NCBI GenBank assembly: GCA_900604495.1
Contig: UWOR01000014.1
Location: forward strand, 26,462 to 90,461
Length of the DNA stretch: 64,000 nucleotides
Source: Desulfovibrio sp. Marseille-P6017
GTDB lineage: Bacteria; Bacillota_A; Clostridia; Peptostreptococcales; Peptostreptococcaceae
Reading direction: 5' to 3'
The translations under genes were made by a program, and so were the position numbers. The notes under the pieces are model-generated. The model ran no database searches and was not told where the DNA came from. It saw only the letters and a list, made by a program, of their open reading frames with translations. Positions 27,381 through 36,067 of this stretch are shown one piece after another (position 1 is the stretch's first letter; each line of letters begins with the position of its first letter).

Positions 27381-27566
27381 ATGAAAAATTCAAAAGATGA
27401 ATTAAAAGACGCATTTGCCCAACTTCAAAGCGCACAAAGTTGCTTAAATCATGCATTAAAAACTGTAGAAAAACAAAATAATAAACATCAAATAGAAAAT
27501 ACAATAACATATGTAAAAGAAGCTGTGTTTGCAGCTAGCAACGCCTTAGCAAATTACCAAGATTAA
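27381..27566 (+). CDS. Small helical protein of unknown function
   Basis: 61-aa protein with a strong GGAGG site 8 bp before the ATG. The sequence is amphipathic and helical, rich in Ala, Gln and Asn, with one Cys (C21); no membrane segment or known domain. It stands alone between the VanW gene and the GNAT leader and has its own terminator, which supports a real gene. Function unknown. Confidence 0.7.
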   Translation: MKNSKDELKDAFAQLQSAQSCLNHALKTVEKQNNKHQIENTITYVKEAVFAASNALANYQD

Positions 27567-27591
27567 TTTATATAATTATCAAAAAATTTTT

Positions 27592-27618
27592 AAGACTTAG
27601 ATTTCTAAGTCTTTTCTA
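27592..27618 (+). terminator. Terminator after the 61-aa gene
   Basis: AAGACTTAG pairs with CTAAGTCTT around a 4-nt loop, followed by a T-rich run on the plus strand. Confidence 0.8.
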
Positions 27619-27908
27619 TTGTCTTATCTTAATCGTTTTCCTAATTATTATATCATTTCTTCAGATTTCTTATTTTTTTCGATAAAAATCGACTTTTTTC
27701 ACTTTAATTTTTTTAAGTTTATGTTATAATATCTTATACTTATTTTTAAGTTACAATATACAGACTATAATATAGTCTGTGACTAGGTTACATACCTATT
27801 TTATATTTACAAATTCACTTTGGAGAAAACATATTTTCTACCTATTATTCGATATGAAATTTATAAATTACTTTATAGGTCTATCCTATAAGATTCGGAG
27901 GTACTTAA
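27619..27908 (+). promoter_or_regulatory. Promoter and leader of the GNAT gene with a 21-bp palindrome
   Basis: An extended -10, TATGTTATAAT, lies at about 27720-27730. About 30 bp downstream is the palindrome ACAGACTATA/TATAGTCTGT (27760-27780). Two smaller inverted repeats follow: AGGT/ACCT near 27785-27798 and TATAGG/CCTATA near 27873-27890, the latter directly before the ribosome-binding site. The long structured 5' region suggests regulation at RNA or operator level; no known riboswitch was recognised. Confidence 0.45.
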
Positions 27909-28502
27909 TTGATAAAAACAATACAATTATCAAAATTTAACGGGAACCCTTGCGAAAATTTATACGGTAATATTTGCTATATAACTAAAGATAAATTTAA
28001 GGACGTTATTAACTTATACAATAAAGTAAACCATTCTATGGAAAATAAAAGCTGGCTTAAATCTCGTGATATATCTTATTTAGAAGATGTATTAGATAAT
28101 GGAGGTTTCATAGTTGGATGCTATATAGAAGATAACTTAGTTGCTTCTGCATTATGTGAAGCACCTAGAGGAGAATATAAAGATATGCTTTTTGAAATTG
28201 GAATGAGCAATGATGATATAGATACTACTTATATCTCTGGATTTGTTATGGTTGATCCAATTTATCGTGGAAATGCTCTTCATCGCATATTACTAGAAAC
28301 TAGAATTGATTTATCAATAGAAAGAGATATGAGAAATATCGTTACTGTTGTTAACTCTCAAAATATATTTAGCTTAAATACAATTTTAAGCTTAGGATTT
28401 GAATTAAAATTAGAAAAACAAAATGAAATTGGATCTATAAGATATGTTCTTCATAAAAATTTAGATAACCTAAGAAGTAAATCAATTGAGATTACAGCTT
28501 AA
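27909..28502 (+). CDS. GNAT family N-acetyltransferase
   Basis: 197 aa. The start is TTG at 27909, preceded by GGAGG eight bases upstream; no ATG fits. The acetyl-CoA fold is suggested by GFIVGCYIEDNLVASALCEAP near 70-90 and by VMVDPIYRGNALHRILLETRIDLS near 115-140, where the usual Q/RxxGxG/A loop is RGNALH. Substrate unknown. It is followed by a hairpin and then the efflux operon on the same strand, but has its own promoter and leader. Confidence 0.82.
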   Translation: MIKTIQLSKFNGNPCENLYGNICYITKDKFKDVINLYNKVNHSMENKSWLKSRDISYLEDVLDNGGFIVGCYIEDNLVASALCEAPRGEYKDMLFEIGMSNDDIDTTYISGFVMVDPIYRGNALHRILLETRIDLSIERDMRNIVTVVNSQNIFSLNTILSLGFELKLEKQNEIGSIRYVLHKNLDNLRSKSIEITA

Positions 28503-28560
28503 TATATATACTTTAATATTTCTTTCAAAAGTTACAATTTAGTAATTTTTATAATTAGTT

Positions 28561-28590
28561 TTGACTTATTGTACCATTTACCTCTATAAT
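28561..28590 (+). promoter_or_regulatory. Promoter of the MacAB-type efflux operon
   Basis: TTGACT at 28561-28566 and TATAAT at 28585-28590, spacing 18 bp, 36 bp upstream of the adaptor start codon. The -10 lies inside an inverted repeat. Confidence 0.65.
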
Positions 28591-28601
28591 TTTATAGAGG
28601 T
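28580..28601. promoter_or_regulatory. Inverted repeat covering the -10 box (operator, or terminator of the GNAT gene)
   Basis: ACCTCTATAA and TTATAGAGGT form 10-bp arms separated by two bases, and the left arm contains the -10 box. A T-rich run follows, so it could also be an intrinsic terminator of the upstream gene; the sequence alone does not decide. Confidence 0.55.
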
Positions 28602-28626
28602 ATTATTTTTTTAAAGGAGTGGGTAT

Positions 28627-29715
28627 ATGTTATTTAAAGATAAATTTAAAAACAAAAAGTCTAAAATCATTATAGGTATTACTACTGCATTATGTTTAAC
28701 TATAGGTATTACTTACGCTTTTAATAGAGGAAAAGATGTTGAGGTAAGTAGTGAAGATGATATTCCTTATATAGAAACTTATGTTATTCCAGAAAATGAA
28801 AAAGTTTATATAAATGGTATAGTTATGCCTAAACAATCTCAGGATATAAACTTGTCAGAAGGCGAAGAAGTTGATAGTTTAAAAGTAGAAAATGGTCAAT
28901 CTGTAAAAAAAGGGGATACACTTTTTACTTGTAAAAATCAATCTATTTTAAACGAAATAAGTGAGCTTAAAGCTCAAATATCTCAATTACAGTCATCTCA
29001 GGATCCTAACGACAATTCACTTAATATTGAGATTAATAAGTTAAATGCTCAAATAAAGTCATTAAGTGAAAAAGCATCAGTTACATATTACGCTCCATTT
29101 GATGGAAATGTACATTTAAACGAAGTTAGTAAAGATTCAGAAGTTGCAAACTCATATATAACGGTTCAAAGTAATGAATTCTATATGCAAGGTCAAGCTA
29201 GTGAACAAGATTTAGCAAAAATAAAAATAGATCAAACTGCAAAAGTTTTAGTGTTCTCTACTAATCAAGAATTGATGGGAAGAATAAGCTTTATATCTCA
29301 AAGGCCTAAAAGTTCTTCATCAAATGACTATCAGCAACAATCTAACTTATCTTACTATGACATAAATATTTCATTTGATAGCCAAGATGGGTTAGTAAAT
29401 GGATTTCATGTTCAAGCATCAGTTATATTAGATGATGCTTATACTAAGGTTCCTGTATCATCTATTCTAGGTTCTGAGGGTGATTACTACGTGTTTAAAG
29501 ACTTAGACGGTATATTAAAAAAACAAGTTGTTGAAATAGATAGCAAAACAGAAGAATTTGCTGTAGTCAAATCTGGTTTAAGTGAAAATGATGTTATATT
29601 AAAAAACCCTACTGAAGAAATGCAAGAAGGACAATCTTTAACTTTATATGAAAATCCAGAAAATATACAAAATACATCTAAAGATATAACAAATGAGGAG
29701 TCTGAAGTTGAGTAG
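28627..29715 (+). CDS. Efflux periplasmic-adaptor-like (HlyD/MacA) membrane-fusion protein
   Basis: 362 aa. An N-terminal membrane anchor (about 14-31) is followed by a biotinyl-lipoyl-like segment (LKVENGQSVKKGDTLFTC near 88-105), a short coiled coil (about 110-150), the second lipoyl half (YYAPFDGNVHLNEVSKDSEV) and a beta-barrel. In Gram-positives such proteins link a MacB-type ABC exporter to surface substrates such as peptides. First gene of a three-gene operon whose ORFs overlap; the promoter carries an operator-like repeat. Confidence 0.88.
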   Translation: MLFKDKFKNKKSKIIIGITTALCLTIGITYAFNRGKDVEVSSEDDIPYIETYVIPENEKVYINGIVMPKQSQDINLSEGEEVDSLKVENGQSVKKGDTLFTCKNQSILNEISELKAQISQLQSSQDPNDNSLNIEINKLNAQIKSLSEKASVTYYAPFDGNVHLNEVSKDSEVANSYITVQSNEFYMQGQASEQDLAKIKIDQTAKVLVFSTNQELMGRISFISQRPKSSSSNDYQQQSNLSYYDINISFDSQDGLVNGFHVQASVILDDAYTKVPVSSILGSEGDYYVFKDLDGILKKQVVEIDSKTEEFAVVKSGLSENDVILKNPTEEMQEGQSLTLYENPENIQNTSKDITNEESEVE

Positions 29716-30400
29716 TCTAATAAAGTTACAAAATATAAAAAAATACTATAAGGTAGGGAAAGAAAAAGTTCAAATATTAAAAAGTCTAGATTTAAATATT
29801 CAAAAAGGTGAATTTGTTATGATTATGGGAAAATCAGGTAGTGGAAAGACAACCTTACTTAATATTTTAGGATTTTTGGATAAATTTGATGAAGGTGACT
29901 ATTTATTCAATAATGAGAATGTAAGTAAACTTAACGAAAACCAACGTTCCGTTTTTAGAAATAAAAATATAGGATTTATATTCCAGCAATTTAATTTAAT
30001 AGATAGTTTAAATATATATCAAAATGTTGAGCTTCCACTGATTTACAATAAATCAAATAAAAAAGAAAATAGAAATATAGTAGAAAAATGTTTATCTGAT
30101 GTAGGTCTTTTAGAAAAAATAAATCAATTTCCTAAACAATTATCTGGAGGTCAACAACAACGTATAGCTATTGCTAGAGCGTTAGTTAATGATCCTCAAA
30201 TAATATTCGCAGATGAACCTACAGGAGCTTTAGATAGTGAAACTAGCAAAGAGATAATGGAATTATTAAGAGAACTTAATTATAATGGTAAAACTATCAT
30301 TATGGTCACTCATGATCAAGATTTAACTAAGTATGCTACTAAAGTCATAACTTTAAAAGATGGTGCTTTTACTTCATTGGAGGTGCCCCTATGGACTTAA
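29708..30400 (+). CDS. ABC transporter ATP-binding protein (MacB/LolD type)
   Basis: 230 aa from a TTG at 29708, which has GAGGAG seven bases upstream and overlaps the adaptor gene by 8 bp; an ATG at 29693 lacks a good ribosome site. Walker A GKSGSGKTTLLN, Q-loop FQQFNLI, signature LSGGQQQR, Walker B IIFADEPT and H-loop VTHD are all intact. It energises the FtsX-like permease encoded next, with which it overlaps by 10 bp. Confidence 0.93.
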   Translation: MSSLIKLQNIKKYYKVGKEKVQILKSLDLNIQKGEFVMIMGKSGSGKTTLLNILGFLDKFDEGDYLFNNENVSKLNENQRSVFRNKNIGFIFQQFNLIDSLNIYQNVELPLIYNKSNKKENRNIVEKCLSDVGLLEKINQFPKQLSGGQQQRIAIARALVNDPQIIFADEPTGALDSETSKEIMELLRELNYNGKTIIMVTHDQDLTKYATKVITLKDGAFTSLEVPLWT

Positions 30401-31632
30401 TAAAAAATGCTTTAGTAAATATAAAAGGTCATAAACTTCGTGTTTTTATGGCTCTTATATGGATAATTATTGGTATCACATCAGTTATATTAATAAGCTC
30501 AATAGGTAATGGCTTAAAAGAGGAAGTTAGCAAAACTGTTACTAATGTTGGCCCAAATAAAACTAGTATATATTTTGAATCTGAAAATGCATATATGAAT
30601 GACTATAATATATTTTTATCACCTTTTACTTATTCAGATATAGAGGAATTATCATTTATAGATGGTGTTGAGAAAATAGGTCCTACTAACTCTGGTATAG
30701 ATGAAAGCTCTATATATTCATTCGATGCTTCTTTTGATAAAAAAACAACATACATAGATCTATCTCCTCTTAAGGAAGATTCTAACACGAACACCTTATA
30801 TGGTAGAAGTTTCTCATTAGATGATGAGGATAGAAATGTAATTATGATTACTATGCAAAATGCTACAGACTTATTTAATTCTCCTGAGGATGCAATTGGT
30901 AAGGGTATTACTATAAACGGATATATATTTGAAGTTATCGGAGTTCTTGATGAAAATTACGCTTCTGATATGTATGATACTTCTTATAATTATGACGAAT
31001 ACTATAATATGCCAACTGCTTATGTGCCAAATAAATCATTTGAAAATTTGGTTAAGCAATACGATTACTCTACTGAAATTTATGGATTAGATCTAGTCGC
31101 TTCAAAAAATTATGATGTTTTTGAAGTTGCCAATAAAGTCATTGAAAGATTATATAACTTACATCCAAGTATAGAAGGTACTTATATGACAGAAGATTTA
31201 TCTTATTTAGCTGAGTCTCAAATGTACGAACTAGAGTCTATGACTTCAAGTATAAATAAAGTTGTCATTCTTATAACTTTTATATCTCTATTTGTTGGTG
31301 GCATTGGCGTTATGAATGTCATGTATGTATCTGTAATGGAAAGACAAAGAGAAATAGGTATAAGAAGAGCTATTGGTGCAAAACCTAGAGCTATACTAAT
31401 ACAGTTTTTAGTTGAAAGTATTTGTATAACCATATTAGGAGGAGTACTAGGTATAATTGTTGGTCTATTTGCAACTAATTATGCAGCAAACTATATTCCT
31501 TTTAAGGCAATACCGAGTGTTAATAGTATTTTATTTGCTAGTATAATTACAATATTAGTTGGTGTTATATTTGGAATTGTACCTGCTTTTAAAGCATCTA
31601 GATTAGATCCTATAAAAGCTATTTATAAATAA
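30391..31632 (+). CDS. MacB/FtsX-type ABC transporter permease
   Basis: 413 aa with the four-segment MacB topology: one N-terminal helix (about 17-38), a large extracytoplasmic domain (about 40-285) and three C-terminal helices. The C-terminal FtsX part has GVMNVMYVSVMERQREIGIRRAIGA, which is diagnostic. Together with the adaptor and ATPase it forms a tripartite-like exporter for peptides, antibiotics or lipoproteins. It may also respond to envelope stress. Confidence 0.92.
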   Translation: MDLIKNALVNIKGHKLRVFMALIWIIIGITSVILISSIGNGLKEEVSKTVTNVGPNKTSIYFESENAYMNDYNIFLSPFTYSDIEELSFIDGVEKIGPTNSGIDESSIYSFDASFDKKTTYIDLSPLKEDSNTNTLYGRSFSLDDEDRNVIMITMQNATDLFNSPEDAIGKGITINGYIFEVIGVLDENYASDMYDTSYNYDEYYNMPTAYVPNKSFENLVKQYDYSTEIYGLDLVASKNYDVFEVANKVIERLYNLHPSIEGTYMTEDLSYLAESQMYELESMTSSINKVVILITFISLFVGGIGVMNVMYVSVMERQREIGIRRAIGAKPRAILIQFLVESICITILGGVLGIIVGLFATNYAANYIPFKAIPSVNSILFASIITILVGVIFGIVPAFKASRLDPIKAIYK

Positions 31633-31731
31633 AATTATATTCATATAAACATCCATGTATATTTAAATTTTCTATAGAAGATACTAATATAGAAAATTGA
31701 TTTACATTTAAGTTTTCTAGGAGTTGTTTAT

Positions 31732-32124
31732 ATGAAAAAATTTAAATTTATTTTATCTGTAATATGTTTATTATTTTTATTTACAGTGGTATCATATGGT
31801 GATTATTCTTCAATAACAGGCGAAAATAGTTATGAAGAAACTTATGAGAAACATTATCCTGTGATAAAAATTACTAATCATAGTAGTAAAGATATAACAG
31901 TTGAATGGGGAGCCTATGGAGATGCATTTCAAGGAGATATTTCTGTTCCTGCTAATTCAACAGTCAGATTGGAATTAGAAGAGCTATCTTTTTTAGGTGC
32001 AGATAATGAAACAACTACAGTTTGGTTAACATGGACAGAAGAAGGATCTTTAAAACCAAAGGGTACAGATGTAATCACACTACCATTTGAACTAAAAGAT
32101 ACTCATCAACCAGAGTTTGGATAA
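31732..32124 (+). CDS. Small secreted protein of unknown function
   Basis: 130 aa. A signal peptide (MKKFKFILSVICLLFLFTVV) with likely cleavage after the YG near 23 precedes a mature part of about 105 aa predicted as beta-sandwich, with ITNHSSKDITVEWGAYG and VPANSTVRLELEEL. No cysteines remain in the mature part. It lies 99 bp after the efflux permease and before a shared terminator, so it may be exported with or regulated alongside the efflux operon. Function unknown. Confidence 0.75.
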   Translation: MKKFKFILSVICLLFLFTVVSYGDYSSITGENSYEETYEKHYPVIKITNHSSKDITVEWGAYGDAFQGDISVPANSTVRLELEELSFLGADNETTTVWLTWTEEGSLKPKGTDVITLPFELKDTHQPEFG

Positions 32125-32130
32125 AAGTAA

Positions 32131-32169
32131 AAAAATACCTTAGCATGTAAAACCGCTAAGGTATTTTTA
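32131..32169. terminator. Bidirectional terminator between convergent genes
   Basis: AAAAATACCTTAGC pairs with GCTAAGGTATTTTT around a 10-nt loop; A- and T-runs serve both strands. Confidence 0.9.
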
Positions 32170-32189
32170 TTAATAAACTAAATTATATA

Positions 32190-32744
32190 TTAATTTTGCT
32201 TACCGAAATGTCTTTCTAATAATCCTAAGAATGCTTTACCATGTCTAGCTTCATCTTTACACATTTCATGAACTGTATCATGTATAGCATCTAATCCTAA
32301 CTCTTTAGCTCTCTTAGCTAATTTTAATTTTCCATCAGTTGCACCGTATTCAGCTTCAACTCTTACTCTTAAGTTTTCTTTAGTATCAGCAACAACTACT
32401 TCTCCTAATAATTCAGCAAATTTAGCAGCATGTTCTGCTTCTTCAAATGCTATTCTCTTGTAAGCTTCTGCTACTTCTGGATATCCTTCTCTATCAGCTT
32501 GTCTACTCATTGCTAAGTACATTCCTACTTCTGTACATTCTCCAACAAAGTTAGCTCTTAATCCTTCTATAACTTCTTCGTCTACTCCTTGAGCTACACC
32601 TATTCTGTGTTCATCAGCCCACTTTAATTCTCCTGACATTTCTTCGAATTTGTCAGCTCCAACTTTACATACTGGACATACAACACCTTCTATAGAATCT
32701 GCTTCGTGGATGTATCCACATACTGTACATACGAATTTTTTCAT
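32190..32744 (-). CDS. Reverse rubrerythrin 2
   Basis: 184-aa paralogue of the protein at 25268-25813, with the same N-terminal rubredoxin site (CTVCGY, CPVCKVG) and ferritin-like di-iron site. The two are nearly identical over most of their length; differences cluster in the rubredoxin loop ([10 protein letters not shown] against YEGDEAPSL) and the last residues. Clostridium acetobutylicum is known to carry a comparable pair. Single gene; GGAGAG ribosome site. Confidence 0.93.
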   Translation of the reverse strand: MKKFVCTVCGYIHEADSIEGVVCPVCKVGADKFEEMSGELKWADEHRIGVAQGVDEEVIEGLRANFVGECTEVGMYLAMSRQADREGYPEVAEAYKRIAFEEAEHAAKFAELLGEVVVADTKENLRVRVEAEYGATDGKLKLAKRAKELGLDAIHDTVHEMCKDEARHGKAFLGLLERHFGKQN

Positions 32745-32916
32745 ATTTTCTCTCCTCCATTTGATGTATTAAATTACAAAATCATATTTATTATAATATG
32801 TTTTTACCCCCATTTTTTGGTTTTAAACAAATAATATGAATTTTTTATAATTTTTTTGACTTATACTCTTATATATTACCATTTTATGTATAAAAATATC
32901 AAGATTAATTATTATT

Positions 32917-33450
32917 TTATAAATCATTTCCTAACATCATATAGATTGATTCTATTTTATCTTTATTTTCCTCATTTCCTTTTTCGTATAAGTGTACGCA
33001 GTTTCTAGGTTTAGTTTTATTGTTTATTAATTTATTTGCAAATGATAAACAAGTAACTTCATTACACTTTCCACAATTTATCTTAGGAAGATATTTATAA
33101 ACTTCTATCGGACTGGGAAGTTTCCTCATTTCATATGAAGGTTTTATTTCATCTTTATTTTCATTCACTTTATTTATAAGATTTTTTATATAATCCAAAG
33201 TCTCAAATGCATCAGTTTCATTAAGCAATTTTGATACATTTATAGCTTCATCATACATGATAATAATTTTAGGACCATAATTTAACGTAAATGTATTTGC
33301 TTTTTTATTATAAATACCTGATTTACAATATGTGTTTAAATATGGAAATATTCCACTTATATTTCTACTTGGTATAGCCTTTATTCTTATCCTAAGCGAA
33401 TCTGTAGTACATGGCTGAATAAAGCTTAAAGTTAATTTATCTAAATACAT
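32917..33450 (-). CDS. Fe-S binding protein linked to the cysteine-desulfurase-like gene
   Basis: 177 aa. The first 100 residues form an alpha/beta domain without recognised motif. The C-terminal part holds the four-Cys Fe-S motif INCGKCNEVTC and C at RNCVHLY, spacing CxxCxxxxC-x16-C, as in corrinoid/hydrogenase-associated Fe-S domains. It lies 14 bp after the PLP enzyme gene. This pairing recurs in Firmicutes near selenium-dependent molybdenum enzymes; the biochemical role is not known. Confidence 0.8.
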   Translation of the reverse strand: MYLDKLTLSFIQPCTTDSLRIRIKAIPSRNISGIFPYLNTYCKSGIYNKKANTFTLNYGPKIIIMYDEAINVSKLLNETDAFETLDYIKNLINKVNENKDEIKPSYEMRKLPSPIEVYKYLPKINCGKCNEVTCLSFANKLINNKTKPRNCVHLYEKGNEENKDKIESIYMMLGNDL

Positions 33451-33464
33451 ATATATTCCCCTTT

Positions 33465-34607
33465 TTATTTTTGAATTTTATTTAAAGCATATACTAATTT
33501 ATCAATATCTTCTTTTTCATTAAAATATCCAATACCTACTCTTAGTGTTCCTATATCTTTAGTTCCTATTAAGTCATGAGCACTTGGAGCACAATGTAAT
33601 CCTGCTCTTACCATAATATCATATTTACTATCAAGAACATAAGCAACATCCTCAGCTCTCATACCTTTTATATTAAATGATATTACACCTAAAATATCAT
33701 CACTTTTTTTAGGCCCATATATTTCCATATTTTTTACAAATCGAAGCTTTTCCAAAGCATACTTTGTGATCTCAGTTTCTTTTTTGTGGATTTTATCAAT
33801 TCCTTCAGATTTTATATATTTAACAGACTCTAAAAGGCCTGCTATACCACCTACATTTAAAGTTCCTGTTTCCAATTTGTTAGGATAATAATCAGGCTGA
33901 TATTCATAAGCTGAATCTCCTCCCGTACCTCCGCTCTTTAAAGGTTCTATATTATACTCACAATTTATTAATAGTCCACCAGTTCCCATTGGTCCTAATA
34001 AGCTCTTATGTCCTGTGAATGCTAATAAATCTATATTATCTTCTTTAACATCAATAGGAAGTACACCTGCGGTTTGAGCTGCATCAACTAAGAATGGTAT
34101 TTTTCTAATTCTTGATATTCTTCCTATTTCTTTTATCGGTTGTATTGTTCCTAATACATTCGATGCATGAGTAAAAATTATTAATGCTGTATTATCTCTA
34201 ATACTTTTATTTATCTCTTCTATATTTGTGTGACCTTCTTTAGTAGCATCTATTTTTGTTATACTTATTTTTCTTTCTTTTTCTAAAGTTTTTAGGCATC
34301 TCCAAACTGCATTATGTTCTAAACTACTTGTTACTACATGGTCACCTTCTTTTAATATCCCTCTTATAGCTAAATTTAAAGACTCCGTCACATTTGATGT
34401 AAAAATGACTCTTTTAGGATCATCAAAGTTAAATAAAGATGCAATTTCTTTTCTTGCGTTATAAACTAGAAAATCTGATTCCATTGCTTTTTGATATGAT
34501 CCCCTACCTGAACTCGTACCATTATTTATCATAAAATCATAAACTGCATTTGCTACTACCTTTGGCTTTGGATAAGATGTAGCTGCATTGTCTAAGTATA
34601 TCCCCAT
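33465..34607 (-). CDS. Cysteine desulfurase family protein (EF2568 type, class V aminotransferase fold)
   Basis: 380-aa PLP enzyme. DNAATSYPKP opens the protein, the PLP-binding lysine is in TGHKSLLGP near 200, and the probable persulfide Cys is in RAGLHCAPSAH near 340. This matches the subgroup named after Enterococcus EF2568, which clusters with selenium-dependent molybdenum hydroxylases, rather than housekeeping IscS/NifS. Inference: it supplies sulfur or selenium to a molybdoenzyme together with the adjacent Fe-S protein. The window has molybdenum genes at its left end but no hydroxylase. Confidence 0.87.
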   Translation of the reverse strand: MGIYLDNAATSYPKPKVVANAVYDFMINNGTSSGRGSYQKAMESDFLVYNARKEIASLFNFDDPKRVIFTSNVTESLNLAIRGILKEGDHVVTSSLEHNAVWRCLKTLEKERKISITKIDATKEGHTNIEEINKSIRDNTALIIFTHASNVLGTIQPIKEIGRISRIRKIPFLVDAAQTAGVLPIDVKEDNIDLLAFTGHKSLLGPMGTGGLLINCEYNIEPLKSGGTGGDSAYEYQPDYYPNKLETGTLNVGGIAGLLESVKYIKSEGIDKIHKKETEITKYALEKLRFVKNMEIYGPKKSDDILGVISFNIKGMRAEDVAYVLDSKYDIMVRAGLHCAPSAHDLIGTKDIGTLRVGIGYFNEKEDIDKLVYALNKIQK

Positions 34608-34671
34608 ATTATCCCCCTTTTAATATGCTTCTTCTTATTTTAATATTAACATATTAACTAATATTTCGCAT

Positions 34672-34714
34672 AAAAATAGGGTGCATAAATATGTATTTAT
34701 TCACCCTATTTTTA
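34672..34714 (-). terminator. Terminator after the small ORF at 34743
   Basis: AAAAATAGGGTG pairs with CACCCTATTTTT; an inner ATAAAT/ATTTAT extends the stem. T-run on both strands. It separates the small ORF from the desulfurase promoter. Confidence 0.9.
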
Positions 34715-34742
34715 TTATATTTTATTTAATAATTTTTACGCT

Positions 34743-34955
34743 TTATTTACCTTTACTTTTATCAGCTAATTGTCTTCTTTGATCATGCATTCTTCTTGTT
34801 GTATCTTTACTATACTTACTTTCTTTATTAGCTGCTAAATCTACATTAACCTCTGCACCAGTTAGATGATTTATTCCAAGCTCTCTTGATGCTTCTATTT
34901 TCATAGCATTTGGTTTTTTATTGTACTTAGGTACTCTATTAGGATGTTTAGCTAT
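34743..34955 (-). CDS. Small basic protein with no normal start codon (weakly SASP-like)
   Basis: On the minus strand a frame is open from 34994 to a stop at 34743 (83 codons). It has coding character (NIAKHPNRVPKYNKKPNA, then MKIEASRELGI) but no ATG, GTG or TTG near its beginning. An AGGAAG site lies 7 bases before an ATA codon at 34955, giving 70 aa; the first ATG is internal at 34904 without a ribosome site. MKIEASRELGI weakly resembles the core of small acid-soluble spore proteins, but the usual Gly-Gly segment is missing. A strong terminator follows. A non-standard start or a decayed gene is possible. Confidence 0.5.
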   Translation of the reverse strand: MAKHPNRVPKYNKKPNAMKIEASRELGINHLTGAEVNVDLAANKESKYSKDTTRRMHDQRRQLADKSKGK

Positions 34956-35030
34956 ATTGTCACTTCCTTTTAAGATTTGTTTTATATTTATTATTTAACA
35001 AATATATTTTTTAATACTAGAAATTATTAT

Positions 35031-35942
35031 TTAACCTAAGGTTATATTTTCATCTTCTTCAATAACTTCTTTATCTTTTTTAAAAAGAAATGACAACTTC
35101 GTTTCCGAAATAATTATTGCTATGAAAATCATCACACATCCTATAATTAACTTAATTGTAATTATCTCTTTAAATATAATTATAGAAAATATTGTTCCAA
35201 ATACAGACTCTGTTGATAAAATTATGGCAGTTTTCGTTTCGCTAGTTTTGCGTTGGCATATAGTCTGTAATAAAAAACATAATGTTGTACTAAATAAACC
35301 TAAATAAATTGCACCTATGTATGCACTACTGTCTACACTTATAGTCATTTGATTAGAAATAACTTGAACTATAAATGAAAGAAAAAATGCAATACTGAAT
35401 TGAACAGAAGTTAATACAAATGGATTATACTTTTTTGCAAATTCACTTGTATAAAAAATATGAAATGCAAATCCTACAGCTGATATAAATGTTAAAAAAT
35501 CACCTCGATTTATGGATAAATCCTTTTGTAAAGATAATATCCCAATTCCAACTAAAGCTACAATACTACTTATTATCCCCCAGTTATCAATTTTCCTTTT
35601 GTATATTAAATAACCTATAAAAGGTACTATAACAACATTTGCTGCAGTTATAAAAGCATTTTTTGATGGTGTAGTAAAAGATAGACCTACAGTTTGAAAT
35701 TCAAAAGCTATAAACAAAATAGTTCCTAAAATTACCCCTGCTTTTATACTATGTTTATCAGCATTACTCTTTAAATTTTTATAAAAAATAATATTTAATA
35801 ATATAGCCGCTACAAAAAATCTTATTGTTAGTATTTGTAAAGGTGTAAAGCCACCATTTAGACATAATTGAGATCCTATAAATCCAGTTCCCCAAATTAT
35901 AGCAACTAACCCTAAACCTAACTCTGGTAAATACTTCTTCAT
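35031..35942 (-). CDS. DMT family permease (EamA type)
   Basis: 303 aa from the ATG at 35942, which has GGGGGGAG directly before it; an ATG five codons upstream lies inside that site and is less likely. Ten membrane segments in two EamA repeats (about 5-135 and 148-285), with GLGLVAIIWGTGFIGSQ at the start and TESVFGTIFSIIIFKE in the second repeat. It exports or imports small metabolites, often amino acids; substrate unknown. Single gene. Confidence 0.9.
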   Translation of the reverse strand: MKKYLPELGLGLVAIIWGTGFIGSQLCLNGGFTPLQILTIRFFVAAILLNIIFYKNLKSNADKHSIKAGVILGTILFIAFEFQTVGLSFTTPSKNAFITAANVVIVPFIGYLIYKRKIDNWGIISSIVALVGIGILSLQKDLSINRGDFLTFISAVGFAFHIFYTSEFAKKYNPFVLTSVQFSIAFFLSFIVQVISNQMTISVDSSAYIGAIYLGLFSTTLCFLLQTICQRKTSETKTAIILSTESVFGTIFSIIIFKEIITIKLIIGCVMIFIAIIISETKLSFLFKKDKEVIEEDENITLG

Positions 35943-36023
35943 TTTTTCTCCCCCCATTATAATCCTATATATTTACTATATACATTATTATAAATATCAA
36001 TATTTGTAAATAAGTGTAAATAT

Positions 36024-36066
36024 AAAAAAGACATGCTTCAAAATAAAATTTTAGCATGCCTTTTTT
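36024..36066 (-). terminator. Terminator after the BMC protein gene
   Basis: AAAAGACATGCT against AGCATGCCTTTT with extended AAAAT/ATTTT pairing inside; T-run on the minus strand after the stop at 36068. Confidence 0.8.
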
Positions 36067-36067
36067 A

